Below are positions 44,635-52,983 of a stretch of 64,000 nucleotides of DNA, piece by piece. How positions within the stretch are numbered: the first letter of the stretch is position 1; each line of letters opens with the position of its first letter. The DNA comes from Microvenator marinus (GTDB lineage: Bacteria > Myxococcota_A > Bradymonadia > Bradymonadales > Bradymonadaceae). The notes beneath the pieces are model-generated. The model saw only the letters and a list, made by a program, of their open reading frames with translations. It was not told where the DNA came from and did not search any database. The stretch is taken from positions 3,248,001 to 3,312,000 of the forward strand of contig NZ_CP042467.1 of NCBI RefSeq assembly GCF_007993755.1, written 5' to 3'. The position numbers and the translations under genes are program-made.

Positions 44635-46010
44635 CGGGGATCAGCCAGACGGCCGAGGAAGAGAATTGCGTTCGTTTCGACATCACGAATCAGGAAGAGG
44701 AACGGACGATTCAAGTCCAACTCAACATCGGCGACCGGCACGCTCGTGTCCACAATGACCACGGCGGTTGCGGCCGCGGCTTCGGTGCCCTTCTCGTTCA
44801 CATCGATAATCGCCTTATGGATGACGTCCCCGATGGCCAGGTTCAGGTCAGGCGTCATGCCCGAGAAATCGGCGTTTGCCGAGAAGGCCTCGGTCATTCC
44901 TAGGGTTTGAAGGGTTTCGGCCAGCCCAAGCGGAGTCTCGAACTTGAACTTCGGCATCGAGAGGTCAACGGTCTTGGTCTGCAACGCACCGAAGGCATCT
45001 GAAAGCTCGGTGGCCGTCAAACCCGACTCGAGGTCCTGCACGCTCATATTCTTAGGTAGAAGCGCCACAAAGCTCACTTCCTGGCCATCGTAGGGAAGCT
45101 CCACCATATGGTAGTCTGCGCGCTCCACATGTCCGAAGGACTCCATCTGGCTCATGGTTGGAACGCTGACCTCAGTGCCGTCACCGAGCGTGAATGTGGC
45201 GTCCGGCGAATCTTCCGGGAACACGACTCTCCACGAGGCGTTGAAGTAGATTGCGTTCGTCAGAACCGCCACAGTATCCGGCGTGATGGAGTTCGGGGCG
45301 AGCAAGTCTTGGATCATATCTTCGGTTTGGTCCGCCACCCACTCGTTGATGATGATGCGCGAGCCGTCGGCATCGGCCGGGAAGTTCAGAAGGTTCACGC
45401 CGGCCCCGTAGTATTGGCCGAGCACATCGAGGAAGGCCGGCTCAAACGTGGTGCCGGTTCGCAACCAGAGCGCGTTATTGATGTTGAGTTTAAAGGGCGT
45501 GCCGTCCGAGGCACTCGCCCCCTGTCCACGCGATTCAAGTTCAAGCGCAAGTGCGTTGAACGCGGGATGCAGGTCTGTCTGCGGCAAGGTGTAATGCATG
45601 GTTGATGCAATTGCCGTCTCGGTGGCGTTTCGAGCTCCGGCATGTGTCATGCCAAGAGCCGTCGAAATACTATGCGGGGAGAAGACGAGGTTTCCGGCCT
45701 CTGCTGGGCCAACTTCCTTCAAGAGGTCGAGAGCAAACTCGGTGTTTCCGTCCACCAGCTGCTCGAGATGCCCTGCGGGTAGGTTCGGACTGGTGACGCG
45801 TGAAAGCTCCGAGCGCGCCGTCTCAAACTCGGGGGCTACGGTGTTGTTCGAACCGTTATTCGACCCATTATTGGTCGTCGTTTGATTATTAGTCTGAATC
45901 GTCTGGTTGTTCGTGCCGTTGGTATTATTCGGGGTGTCTGGCGTCTGACTGTCCGAATCACCGCATGCAGCAAGGCTTAGGGCGAGTAGTAGAGGAAGGT
46001 AGGGTTTCAT
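44631..46010 (-). CDS. Serpin lipoprotein (protease inhibitor)
   Basis: A 459-residue surface lipoprotein: lipobox LAAC (Cys17), an NNQT/NNGS linker (about 28-58) and a full serpin domain. Diagnostic segments include NLVFSPHSISTALGMTHAGA, NINNALWLRTG, LTNAIYFNASWRVVF and the C-terminal NRPFLFLIRD. The hinge EKGTEAAAATA has the small residues needed for loop insertion, so it should be inhibitory. By alignment to antitrypsin P1-P1' would be Thr-Ser, but three extra residues before NRPF make this uncertain. It may protect the cell from its own or foreign serine proteases. GGAG precedes the start. Confidence 0.92.
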   Translation of the reverse strand: MKPYLPLLLALSLAACGDSDSQTPDTPNNTNGTNNQTIQTNNQTTTNNGSNNGSNNTVAPEFETARSELSRVTSPNLPAGHLEQLVDGNTEFALDLLKEVGPAEAGNLVFSPHSISTALGMTHAGARNATETAIASTMHYTLPQTDLHPAFNALALELESRGQGASASDGTPFKLNINNALWLRTGTTFEPAFLDVLGQYYGAGVNLLNFPADADGSRIIINEWVADQTEDMIQDLLAPNSITPDTVAVLTNAIYFNASWRVVFPEDSPDATFTLGDGTEVSVPTMSQMESFGHVERADYHMVELPYDGQEVSFVALLPKNMSVQDLESGLTATELSDAFGALQTKTVDLSMPKFKFETPLGLAETLQTLGMTEAFSANADFSGMTPDLNLAIGDVIHKAIIDVNEKGTEAAAATAVVIVDTSVPVADVELDLNRPFLFLIRDVETNAILFLGRLADPR

Positions 46011-46160
46011 TGGAGCTCCGTTAAAAATGAGTAAACCATCATTGGAGCCAATATACAGCATCATCCATGCCATCCCCTCACATCAAGGTTTTATGCGGGG
46101 AAAGTGAACTCTTTACCAGCCCGACTGTCGAAATTCTGATGGTTCTCAATCAGTTTTCTG

Positions 46161-46676
46161 ATGTATCTTGAGTTCGGAACCGAAACGGACAACCACGTGG
46201 ATCAATTGCGTGTCAACATAGATATCTCCAACTGGCAGACGGTTGACGATGTGGTCATGGGCGGGAGATCGCGTAGCAATATCGTTGAAGCGGACGGTGT
46301 ACTTCGTTTTGAAGGTGAAGTCTCGCTGGAGAATAACGGTGGGTTCTGCTCCGCTCGAAATGCAGGGCTCTGGGACCTTGGGGGCGCGACCGGGCTGGTG
46401 TGGACCATGCGCGGGTCATCAAGAGATTTTGAAGCTACCTTACGAACGGCGGAGATTCCCGAGAGCACGAGCTTTCGGTGTGCGTTTAGGCCAGAGGCCG
46501 ACTGGCAAGACTTTGACTTCAAGTTCGACGACTTTCGGCTCTTTCGTCGTGGCCAACTGGTCTCCGAAGTCGAGCGCCCGGATCCCTCCCAATTGGTGTC
46601 CTTCGGCTTCCTCTTGGCCGACGCCTCGCCCGGCCCATTTTGGCTGGAGCTAGAGCGCATACTTGCCAATACCTAA
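46161..46676 (+). CDS. CIA30/NDUFAF1-like domain protein
   Basis: A 171-residue soluble single-domain protein with the CIA30 signature WQTVDDVVMGGRSRS near the N-terminus, RFEGEVSLENNGGFCSAR, and WQDFDFKFDDFRLFRRG in the middle: a carbohydrate-binding-like beta-sandwich fold. Mitochondrial members help assemble complex I; bacterial roles are largely unknown. No Shine-Dalgarno is evident at 46161, and a GTG about 36 bases later is an alternative start. Divergent from the serpin; the permease gene starts 56 bases downstream. Confidence 0.8.
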   Translation: MYLEFGTETDNHVDQLRVNIDISNWQTVDDVVMGGRSRSNIVEADGVLRFEGEVSLENNGGFCSARNAGLWDLGGATGLVWTMRGSSRDFEATLRTAEIPESTSFRCAFRPEADWQDFDFKFDDFRLFRRGQLVSEVERPDPSQLVSFGFLLADASPGPFWLELERILANT

Positions 46677-46732
46677 GCGGTCGACAAGGGGTAGCTCCTA
46701 GGTGTAGGGTGTCGTCTTTAAAGGAGATTATT

Positions 46733-48193
46733 GTGCTTCAGAACCCCGATCCGTCGCTTCTGAATGACGATATTGCGCCCACGCCGGAAGGCGGGCGCGT
46801 ATGGTCTGTTCATCATATGGCATCGTTGTGGATTGGTATGGTGGTTTGTGTGCCCACCTACCTCTTGGCCGGAGGCCTCGTGGAGGCCGGCATGAACTGG
46901 TGGCAAGCCGTGCTCACGGTGTGCCTCGGGAATGCCATCGTGCTGATTCCGATGATTCTAAACGGCCATCCCGGCACCAAGTACGGCATCCCATTTCCGG
47001 TGCTCGCGAGGGCTAGTTTTGGAATTCTTGGGGCAAACGTGGCGTCGGTGATGCGCGGGCTTGTGGCGTGCGGTTGGTTCGGCATCAACACCTGGATTGG
47101 TGGCGCGGCTATCTACCAGCTCCTGCTCGCGCTCATGGGGCCCGAAACAGGCGGCGAGGCATTGCCGCTGCTCGGGATCAACGCGCTCGAACTCATCTGC
47201 TTCCTCGTCTTCTGGACGGTACAGGCGGTGATTATCTGGAGAGGCATCGAGTCCATCAAAGTGCTCGAGACTATCGCGGCGCCCTTCCTCGTGATCATGG
47301 GTCTTCTGCTCATGGGTTGGGCGTGGAATAAGGCCGACGGCTTTGGGCCCATGTTCTCTGCGCCTTCGCAATTCATTGAGGGAGGTCCGAAAGAAGGCCA
47401 GTTCTGGTCGGTATTCTTTCCATCTCTGACGGCGATGGTGGGTTTCTGGGCGACCCTCTCGCTCAACATTCCCGACTTCACGCGCTATGCGAAATCACAG
47501 CGCGACCAGATTTTGGGTCAGGCGATTGGGCTTCCTACGTTCATGACGCTCTTTGCGTTCATCAGCGTGGCCGTGACGTCGGCGACCATCGTGATTTACG
47601 GAGAGCCTATTTCGGACCCTGTGGCGCTGCTCGGGCGCATGGGTGGCGGCATCAGCATTATCCTGGCGCTCATCGCCCTCACGGTAGCGACCTTGTCCAC
47701 CAATATTGCGGCGAACGTCGTCTCTCCAGCAAACGCCATCATCAACCTCGCCCCGCAGAAATTCGATTTCCGCGTGGGCGGAATGATCACGGCGGGGCTT
47801 GGTATCGCGATGTTCCCTTGGAAGATTCTGGAGTCCGCCGGAAGCTATATCTTCACCTGGTTGGTGGGTTATTCAGCGCTACTCGGGGCGATTGGTGGAA
47901 TCCTCATCATCGACTACTTCTTGATTCGGAAGACTGAGCTGAACTTAGACGCTCTTTACCATCGTAGCGGCGAATATTGGTACAAATCGGGGTATAACCC
48001 GGTGGCCATGGTAGCTCTCTTTGCCGGCATCATTCCTAACGTTCCGGGCTTTTTGGTACAGGCAGGGTTTCTTGGGGCGGACACGGTCCCCTTGTTCTTC
48101 CAGACGCTCTACACCTACGCGTGGTTCGTGGGCTTTGGTGTTGCGGGCGCGGTGCATTTTGCAGGTACCAAACTTATGTCCAAACCAGATTGA
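46733..48193 (+). CDS. NCS1 family nucleobase/hydantoin permease
   Basis: A 486-residue inner-membrane symporter with about twelve helices, starting NPDPSLLNDDIAPT as in NCS1 proteins. Family motifs GIPFPVLARASFGILGAN, WFGINTWIGG, NIPDFTRYAKS and ANVVSPANAI are present. Known substrates are cytosine, purines, uracil or hydantoins taken up with H+ or Na+. The start is a GTG at 46733 with AAGGAG 6 bases upstream; the frame opens earlier at 46640 but overlaps the CIA30 gene. No nucleobase-degrading enzyme is adjacent. Confidence 0.92.
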   Translation: MLQNPDPSLLNDDIAPTPEGGRVWSVHHMASLWIGMVVCVPTYLLAGGLVEAGMNWWQAVLTVCLGNAIVLIPMILNGHPGTKYGIPFPVLARASFGILGANVASVMRGLVACGWFGINTWIGGAAIYQLLLALMGPETGGEALPLLGINALELICFLVFWTVQAVIIWRGIESIKVLETIAAPFLVIMGLLLMGWAWNKADGFGPMFSAPSQFIEGGPKEGQFWSVFFPSLTAMVGFWATLSLNIPDFTRYAKSQRDQILGQAIGLPTFMTLFAFISVAVTSATIVIYGEPISDPVALLGRMGGGISIILALIALTVATLSTNIAANVVSPANAIINLAPQKFDFRVGGMITAGLGIAMFPWKILESAGSYIFTWLVGYSALLGAIGGILIIDYFLIRKTELNLDALYHRSGEYWYKSGYNPVAMVALFAGIIPNVPGFLVQAGFLGADTVPLFFQTLYTYAWFVGFGVAGAVHFAGTKLMSKPD

Positions 48194-48225
48194 TGTCCGC
48201 CGCTCGAATTTCTGGCTTTTTTTTT
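48185..48225 (+). terminator. Possible weak terminator after the permease gene
   Basis: CCAGA and TCTGG form a short stem with a long loop, followed by a run of nine T. The stem is weak, so confidence is limited. Confidence 0.35.
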
Positions 48226-48287
48226 AGGACTTAGAGATTAAGGTGACCCAACTGACGCGGACGGAACCCGCGTCGACAGGAGGAAAA

Positions 48288-48710
48288 ATGAAAAAGTATG
48301 TGTTGATCCTTATCGCGACTTTGGGACTTAGTTGCGCCACCACCGAAGATACAACCACCGAGGATGTGACTCCAGAGGCAACTCAGCAGGCCCCGGTTCA
48401 GCAACCGGCCGCGGCTCAGGTCCTCTTTGAGATGCAAGTTCATGACGGAGATAAGGTTGTGTCGAACCCCAAGATCAAGACGGTCGAGGGCCACCCGATG
48501 AGTATGTCCGTAAACTACAATGGGACCGAAAACACGAACTTTGATTATACTTGGAGTCTTGAAGAAAACCTGGTCAAGCTCGGGGTCGCAATCAAGGGAC
48601 CTCAAGGCGAAGAGAGCTTTCAAGAGTTGAGATTCGCGCTCGGTGAGGCCACAAAGTTTGAGACTCCAGATGGCCGCTACACGGTGAGTATTACCGCGAA
48701 CAGCCTCTAG
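48288..48710 (+). CDS. Small lipoprotein, unknown
   Basis: No family recognised. 140 residues from ATG 48288 with a strong AGGAGG 4 bases upstream. Lipobox LSCA (Cys16), a Thr/Glu/Pro/Gln linker (20-45) and a C-terminal beta-rich domain (about 47-140; VLFEMQVHDGDKVVSNPKI, TWSLEENLVKLGVAIKG). Probably periplasmic or surface-facing. It converges with the SIMPL gene, 11 bases between stops. Confidence 0.7.
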   Translation: MKKYVLILIATLGLSCATTEDTTTEDVTPEATQQAPVQQPAAAQVLFEMQVHDGDKVVSNPKIKTVEGHPMSMSVNYNGTENTNFDYTWSLEENLVKLGVAIKGPQGEESFQELRFALGEATKFETPDGRYTVSITANSL

Positions 48711-48721
48711 TACTCACGCGC

Positions 48722-49384
48722 TCAAGGATCAAAGGTAGGGAAGGTGCCTGTTGCCGCAACCATCTTGCCGGCCTTGATGGAGAACGCAACGCGCACGGCG
48801 GCTCTCACGGCTATGGACGTCTGTGAATAGGCGCCCGAAGTGTCGAATTCATCGAGTTCATCGAGCTTTGCGTCCAACTCTTCGTCGGGCACTTCTTCCA
48901 CGTGGATCACGCGCCCTAGCTTGATTCCCGCGGCTTCGGCGTATTGTTCGGCACGTTTGAGCGACGCCAAAAACGCGCCCTGGCGCGCCTCGGCGCGGGC
49001 TTCTCGCAGCCGGCTTGAGCGCATGGTGATGCCGTTAAACACGTTCGCGCCGGCGCTCATGGCCCCGCTGATGATCGACTCAAGGCGCTCAACGTCGCGT
49101 ACAGTCAAGTTGAAGTGTGTGGACGCCACAAACTCCTTAACTGTGCCATCGGGCGCGCTCACGGTCTCTATATGAAGCCTGGAGGCGCGTGTGCTCTCGA
49201 CACCCGCTCTCGGGAAATACCCTTTGAGCGTCGCCGCAACACCCTTTACCTGCGCGCTCGCCTCCTCGAGTTTGGCAGATCTCCGACTCACCCCCACGTT
49301 GATGGTGGCGAAATCGGGTTCGATATGGACCACGCAAGAACCGAAGGTGGTCACGCCATTCGGATAGGGCACCGCTTGAGTCAT
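48722..49384 (-). CDS. SIMPL-domain (DUF541) protein without signal peptide
   Basis: A 220-residue protein made of one SIMPL domain (about 10-210): FGSCVVHIEPDFATINVGVS, a VERLESIISGAMSAGANVFNGI segment and the long helix EARAEARQGAFLASLKRAEQYAEAAG. Most bacterial SIMPL proteins are exported (BP26, YggE); here there is no signal peptide or lipobox, so a cytoplasmic location is inferred. Function unknown. A 16-base near-match to parS lies inside the gene at 48894. Confidence 0.82.
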   Translation of the reverse strand: MTQAVPYPNGVTTFGSCVVHIEPDFATINVGVSRRSAKLEEASAQVKGVAATLKGYFPRAGVESTRASRLHIETVSAPDGTVKEFVASTHFNLTVRDVERLESIISGAMSAGANVFNGITMRSSRLREARAEARQGAFLASLKRAEQYAEAAGIKLGRVIHVEEVPDEELDAKLDELDEFDTSGAYSQTSIAVRAAVRVAFSIKAGKMVAATGTFPTFDP

Positions 49385-49445
49385 CGAAACTCCTAATGAT
49401 TAGTCTAGTTCCTGAGGATGCCTCACGCCGGCTCTGGTGGCAAGT

Positions 49446-52400
49446 TCAGTACGTCTGCCTGCGTGTGCGTCGAGTCCTGAGCCTGACACAGACTAAGAGT
49501 AGAAGAATCAACGCGTTCGGTGCGCCCTGTGCTGCTCCACACCCGCAGCCTTTGTCGCCCGCGGCCGTAACGGGCGCCTCGGGGTTCGACGGGTTATCTG
49601 GGTCCGGATTCTCAGGGTTTTCGGGATCCACCGGAGTTTCGGGGCGTACGGGTGGCTCTGGTGGCGAACGCAGGAGCCAGGAAACCGTGCGCTGCACGAC
49701 GGTTTGATTTCCAGCGAGGTCCGAAACGCTGGCACGCACCTCGAGCTCGGGATCACTCAACGGGCTCGCGAGATCTAAGCTAACAACTCCCGCACTATGG
49801 GCTCCCGAAGCCAGATTTGGACCACAGGCATCGCCATCCACAATGCAGACTTCAAGCGACTCGCCATCAACCCCCGAGCCGATATCAGCCGTCCCTACAT
49901 GAAGCCGAGTCAAGCTCGCGCCGTCAATCGTCGCAGCTAGATTCAGCGTAGGCCGCAAAGTATCGCGTCTCTCATCGGGGCCACCAGCCGCGCCGATATC
50001 GATCCACCGCGAGAGTAAACCGAGCTCCTCGGCAGTCATATCCGTGGGGTGGTCCGCTCCAAAGTCGATGTCGTGATAGACCACATCCGACGGGTCGGAG
50101 AACGTCTCATCGGTTCGAAGGTCGGTGCGTTGGTTGGCGGCCTTCCAGTAGAGCAGACTCGCGCGCGAATTGAAGGCTCGGACGTACCGTGTAAGCTGCG
50201 GTCGCCTGAACGTGTGGCCACTTCCGCCCGCACCGGTGGTATGTTTCAGCTCTTCGGGCACACAGCTCTGGGCCTTGTCGCGTACCAAACAGAACCATGT
50301 CGAAGGCGTATCACCACCCTCGGTACCTGGCCGGTCAAGCACGAGTCCTGCTGCCGGAGAGTCCGAGCTATGGCACGAGGCGCAACGTTGCTCGAAGATC
50401 GGCAGGATATCCTCCTCAAAGGTCACCGAAAGGCCAGGCGCCCTGTATTCCAGCAATGAAACCTCGCTGAGCGAGCCGCCAGCCAGAATCGGGACCACAC
50501 CCTCGCCGAGTCTATGAGTGATGTAGTCGGGGCGCGCCGCGAGCGTGTCCTCAAAATCCTCGTTGGAAGGGCGAGAATGTACGTGGCATCCACCGCAGGT
50601 CTTGACTTCGCCCGGGCGCAGACTCTGCCAGGTTTGGTCGGTGTTTAGGGTGCGGCCATCACAGTCGATCCCCTGCATCATGTACGGGATATTCGCAGGA
50701 AACCGGACCAAAAAGCTCGTGTCGTAAGGGTCTTGGGTCTTTCGCACCGGAAACTCTCCCAGAATTCGCACGCGTTCGCCGGCCGTATTCGAGATTTCCT
50801 TCCACGTGTCACGCCCACGATTTGGGAGCAACGCAAGGATGCGAACGCCGCAGAGATCGTCGTCCTGATACTCGATGGTGTCCGTACCCTGTCGGTGAAA
50901 CTGCCCTTCACCCTGGAAACGCAGGCCACCCCACGGATGGGTTTCGCGGTCCACAATCGAGGCGGCGCCGAGGAGTCCGAAAGGCGTTCCAACCTCCAAA
51001 TCTGGGTGACTTGCCCTTAGATCGGCGGGTTCGATGAGCACCGGTTTTTCAATGCCGTGAATGGCCGAGTACGGCACCACCACACGCGCCTGTATCTCGT
51101 GCCAATCCCTCGAATCCACAATCAGTTCAAGGTCGGATGGGTGTGTGGATGGAACCGCCGTGGCACGATAGATGCCAACGTCACACCCTGGGGTATCAAG
51201 TCCAAGCGAGGTGATGACGTTCATGGCGGTACCAGCGCCGGACCCACTCGTTAGTGGTGGAGCTTCCATACCAAGCGCACCAAATATCCCATTCCCGGAG
51301 ACCGTACTACAGGCGCCTTTACCCCAGGCCACCATGAGGTCGTTCCGCGGCAGCGCACTTGGATGACCAACCTTACCGGCAAAGGGCAACGGATCGGAAT
51401 ACTCGGGATGATTGTACGCAGGCTCCGGCATGGGGCGTGCCATATTATCGCCGGACGTGGACCATTGCGTCAGGCGGACGATGTCCCGAGGCGCGAAGAT
51501 ATCGCCCGCCACCTCGGCCTCATGTGGCCCGATGCCTTCTTGCCCTTCTGGCTCGGGCATCACGCCAACCACCACGCCCAGACCCGAGTTGTTGCCGCGA
51601 TAGTAATCTGCAAACCACACGCGCTCATCACTGGTTTGGGTCAAAAAGTGGGCCGCCTTATGGTCCACGTTCGTGGCGCTCACAGGGGTGTGGTCGCCCG
51701 CATGCTGGCCGTAGAAGGCGAACTGCTCAGCCCCATCCGGGTACTGTGTGTAAATATGAAAGAGGTTTCCGATGGTTGTAAAACCGCCGGGCGAGCCGTT
51801 GGTGTGTCGAAAGGCGAGCCCGCCGAAGATTTGCCAGCTCGTGTAGGCGACGCGGCCGTCTTTGAGAGCGAACGGGTGTTGTTCCTGCGCGAGCGAATGG
51901 TGACTCGCGATATCGAGGTTTCTGCCGTCCGGATCCACGGTGTAAATCCTGGAGCCTCGCCCCGACGAATTGGTGCCGAAGACCATGGTCGCCGTATGTC
52001 CCTCACGCGACGAGGTGAACGCAATTCTGCCGTTCGCCAGAAATGTAGGGCCGGCATCAAAAGCCCCCTCTTCATGAGGCAGCTCGCGGACCTCGCCGGT
52101 TTCCACATCAACCAGGTGGAGCTGTGCCTCAGTGGCTGAGAGCACGCGGTTTGGCAGCGTCATACGCTGAGTCTGAGCGTTTTCGGCATCCGGGTGTACC
52201 ACGCGCGGATGGATGGGCTCGGACTGATTGGTGAGGCTTCCTCGGAACACCGAGAACGCGATCGTCTTGCCGTCAAACGAAACCGCGGGGTCCATCGCGG
52301 CGCAGGCGTTCTCCTCGGTGGACGTGTCCGAGCAGCTGTAAAGCACACGTTCTTGACCGTCGGGCTCGCGGAGCACCAGGTCACAGGGTGCCGAAAACCC

Positions 52401-52619
52401 CGAGAAGAAATGGGTGACGTCGGGCATGATATCGTAGACGTCCAGACCTCGCATCGTTCGGGTCACGGATTGAGCTACGCCGCTGAGAACCACGTCCATG
52501 GTCACGTCAAATTCTGCGGTCGTTCGTTCACACCGAACGTAAGCTATTGGATGGTCAATCGCCAGAGCACTGGCCGGCGCTAGAAAGCACGAGAGGGCAA
52601 TTAGGATTCGAGTATACAT
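49446..52619 (-). CDS. HzsA-like secreted di-haem protein with MYXO-CTERM-like tail
   Basis: A 1057-residue exported protein: signal peptide (cut near ASALA), a beta-propeller-like region (about 100-420; GRIAFTSSREG, GRVAYTSW), and a part resembling the hydrazine synthase alpha subunit family. Two c-type haem motifs are visible, CGGCH (about 674) and CASCH (about 743). A Pro/Glu/Asn linker leads to a tail with GCGCGA, one hydrophobic helix and RTRRTRR, as in MYXO-CTERM sorting signals. Anammox is not implied: HzsA-related proteins occur widely with unknown redox roles. No cytochrome partner is next to it. Confidence 0.82.
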   Translation of the reverse strand: MYTRILIALSCFLAPASALAIDHPIAYVRCERTTAEFDVTMDVVLSGVAQSVTRTMRGLDVYDIMPDVTHFFSGFSAPCDLVLREPDGQERVLYSCSDTSTEENACAAMDPAVSFDGKTIAFSVFRGSLTNQSEPIHPRVVHPDAENAQTQRMTLPNRVLSATEAQLHLVDVETGEVRELPHEEGAFDAGPTFLANGRIAFTSSREGHTATMVFGTNSSGRGSRIYTVDPDGRNLDIASHHSLAQEQHPFALKDGRVAYTSWQIFGGLAFRHTNGSPGGFTTIGNLFHIYTQYPDGAEQFAFYGQHAGDHTPVSATNVDHKAAHFLTQTSDERVWFADYYRGNNSGLGVVVGVMPEPEGQEGIGPHEAEVAGDIFAPRDIVRLTQWSTSGDNMARPMPEPAYNHPEYSDPLPFAGKVGHPSALPRNDLMVAWGKGACSTVSGNGIFGALGMEAPPLTSGSGAGTAMNVITSLGLDTPGCDVGIYRATAVPSTHPSDLELIVDSRDWHEIQARVVVPYSAIHGIEKPVLIEPADLRASHPDLEVGTPFGLLGAASIVDRETHPWGGLRFQGEGQFHRQGTDTIEYQDDDLCGVRILALLPNRGRDTWKEISNTAGERVRILGEFPVRKTQDPYDTSFLVRFPANIPYMMQGIDCDGRTLNTDQTWQSLRPGEVKTCGGCHVHSRPSNEDFEDTLAARPDYITHRLGEGVVPILAGGSLSEVSLLEYRAPGLSVTFEEDILPIFEQRCASCHSSDSPAAGLVLDRPGTEGGDTPSTWFCLVRDKAQSCVPEELKHTTGAGGSGHTFRRPQLTRYVRAFNSRASLLYWKAANQRTDLRTDETFSDPSDVVYHDIDFGADHPTDMTAEELGLLSRWIDIGAAGGPDERRDTLRPTLNLAATIDGASLTRLHVGTADIGSGVDGESLEVCIVDGDACGPNLASGAHSAGVVSLDLASPLSDPELEVRASVSDLAGNQTVVQRTVSWLLRSPPEPPVRPETPVDPENPENPDPDNPSNPEAPVTAAGDKGCGCGAAQGAPNALILLLLVCVRLRTRRTRRQTY

Positions 52620-52661
52620 GCGAATGTGTTACCATATTCGTGCTGTGTAGGGAGACTTGAA

Positions 52662-52898
52662 ATGAGCGATGATGGTCGCAAAATAAGGGCGAAAGCCCGC
52701 GCAAATTGGACAATTGAAAAGAAGGCTGTGAAGGATCTACCGGAAATTGAGGTCATCGACGCGCCGCCGAATGTGCTCATAGCTCTCTGTACCCAACTTA
52801 GTCTTCAGGCGTGGGCGATGTCTGGAAAACCACTGCCTACCTACACCCGCGAAAACATGCCGATCAAAGTCTTCAGACCTTCGGACAATAGGTCCTAA
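52662..52898 (+). CDS. Small soluble protein, unknown
   Basis: No family recognised. 78 residues from ATG 52662, preceded by GGGAG at 7 bases. Basic N-terminus (GRKIRAKARANWTIEKK), then a hydrophobic helix-like segment (NVLIALCTQLSLQAWAMSG). A single Cys. It is divergent from the HzsA-like gene and 85 bases upstream of the nucleoside phosphorylase. Confidence 0.55.
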   Translation: MSDDGRKIRAKARANWTIEKKAVKDLPEIEVIDAPPNVLIALCTQLSLQAWAMSGKPLPTYTRENMPIKVFRPSDNRS

Positions 52899-52983
52899 AG
52901 GGTAGCACGACCAACTTTTGACTTTCATTCACTCCTAAGCGCGTCCATTATCCCACTTTGTGTTTTGGGATAAGGAGTAGTTG

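Noticed and set aside
48894-48909. Possible fourth parS site, TCTTCCACGTGGATCA
   Set aside because: Two mismatches even to the relaxed consensus, inside a conserved coding segment and 10 kb from the others; not strong enough.
51363-52139. Plus-strand open frames over the HzsA-like gene
   Set aside because: Shadows of the minus-strand gene, which has haem motifs and a signal peptide.
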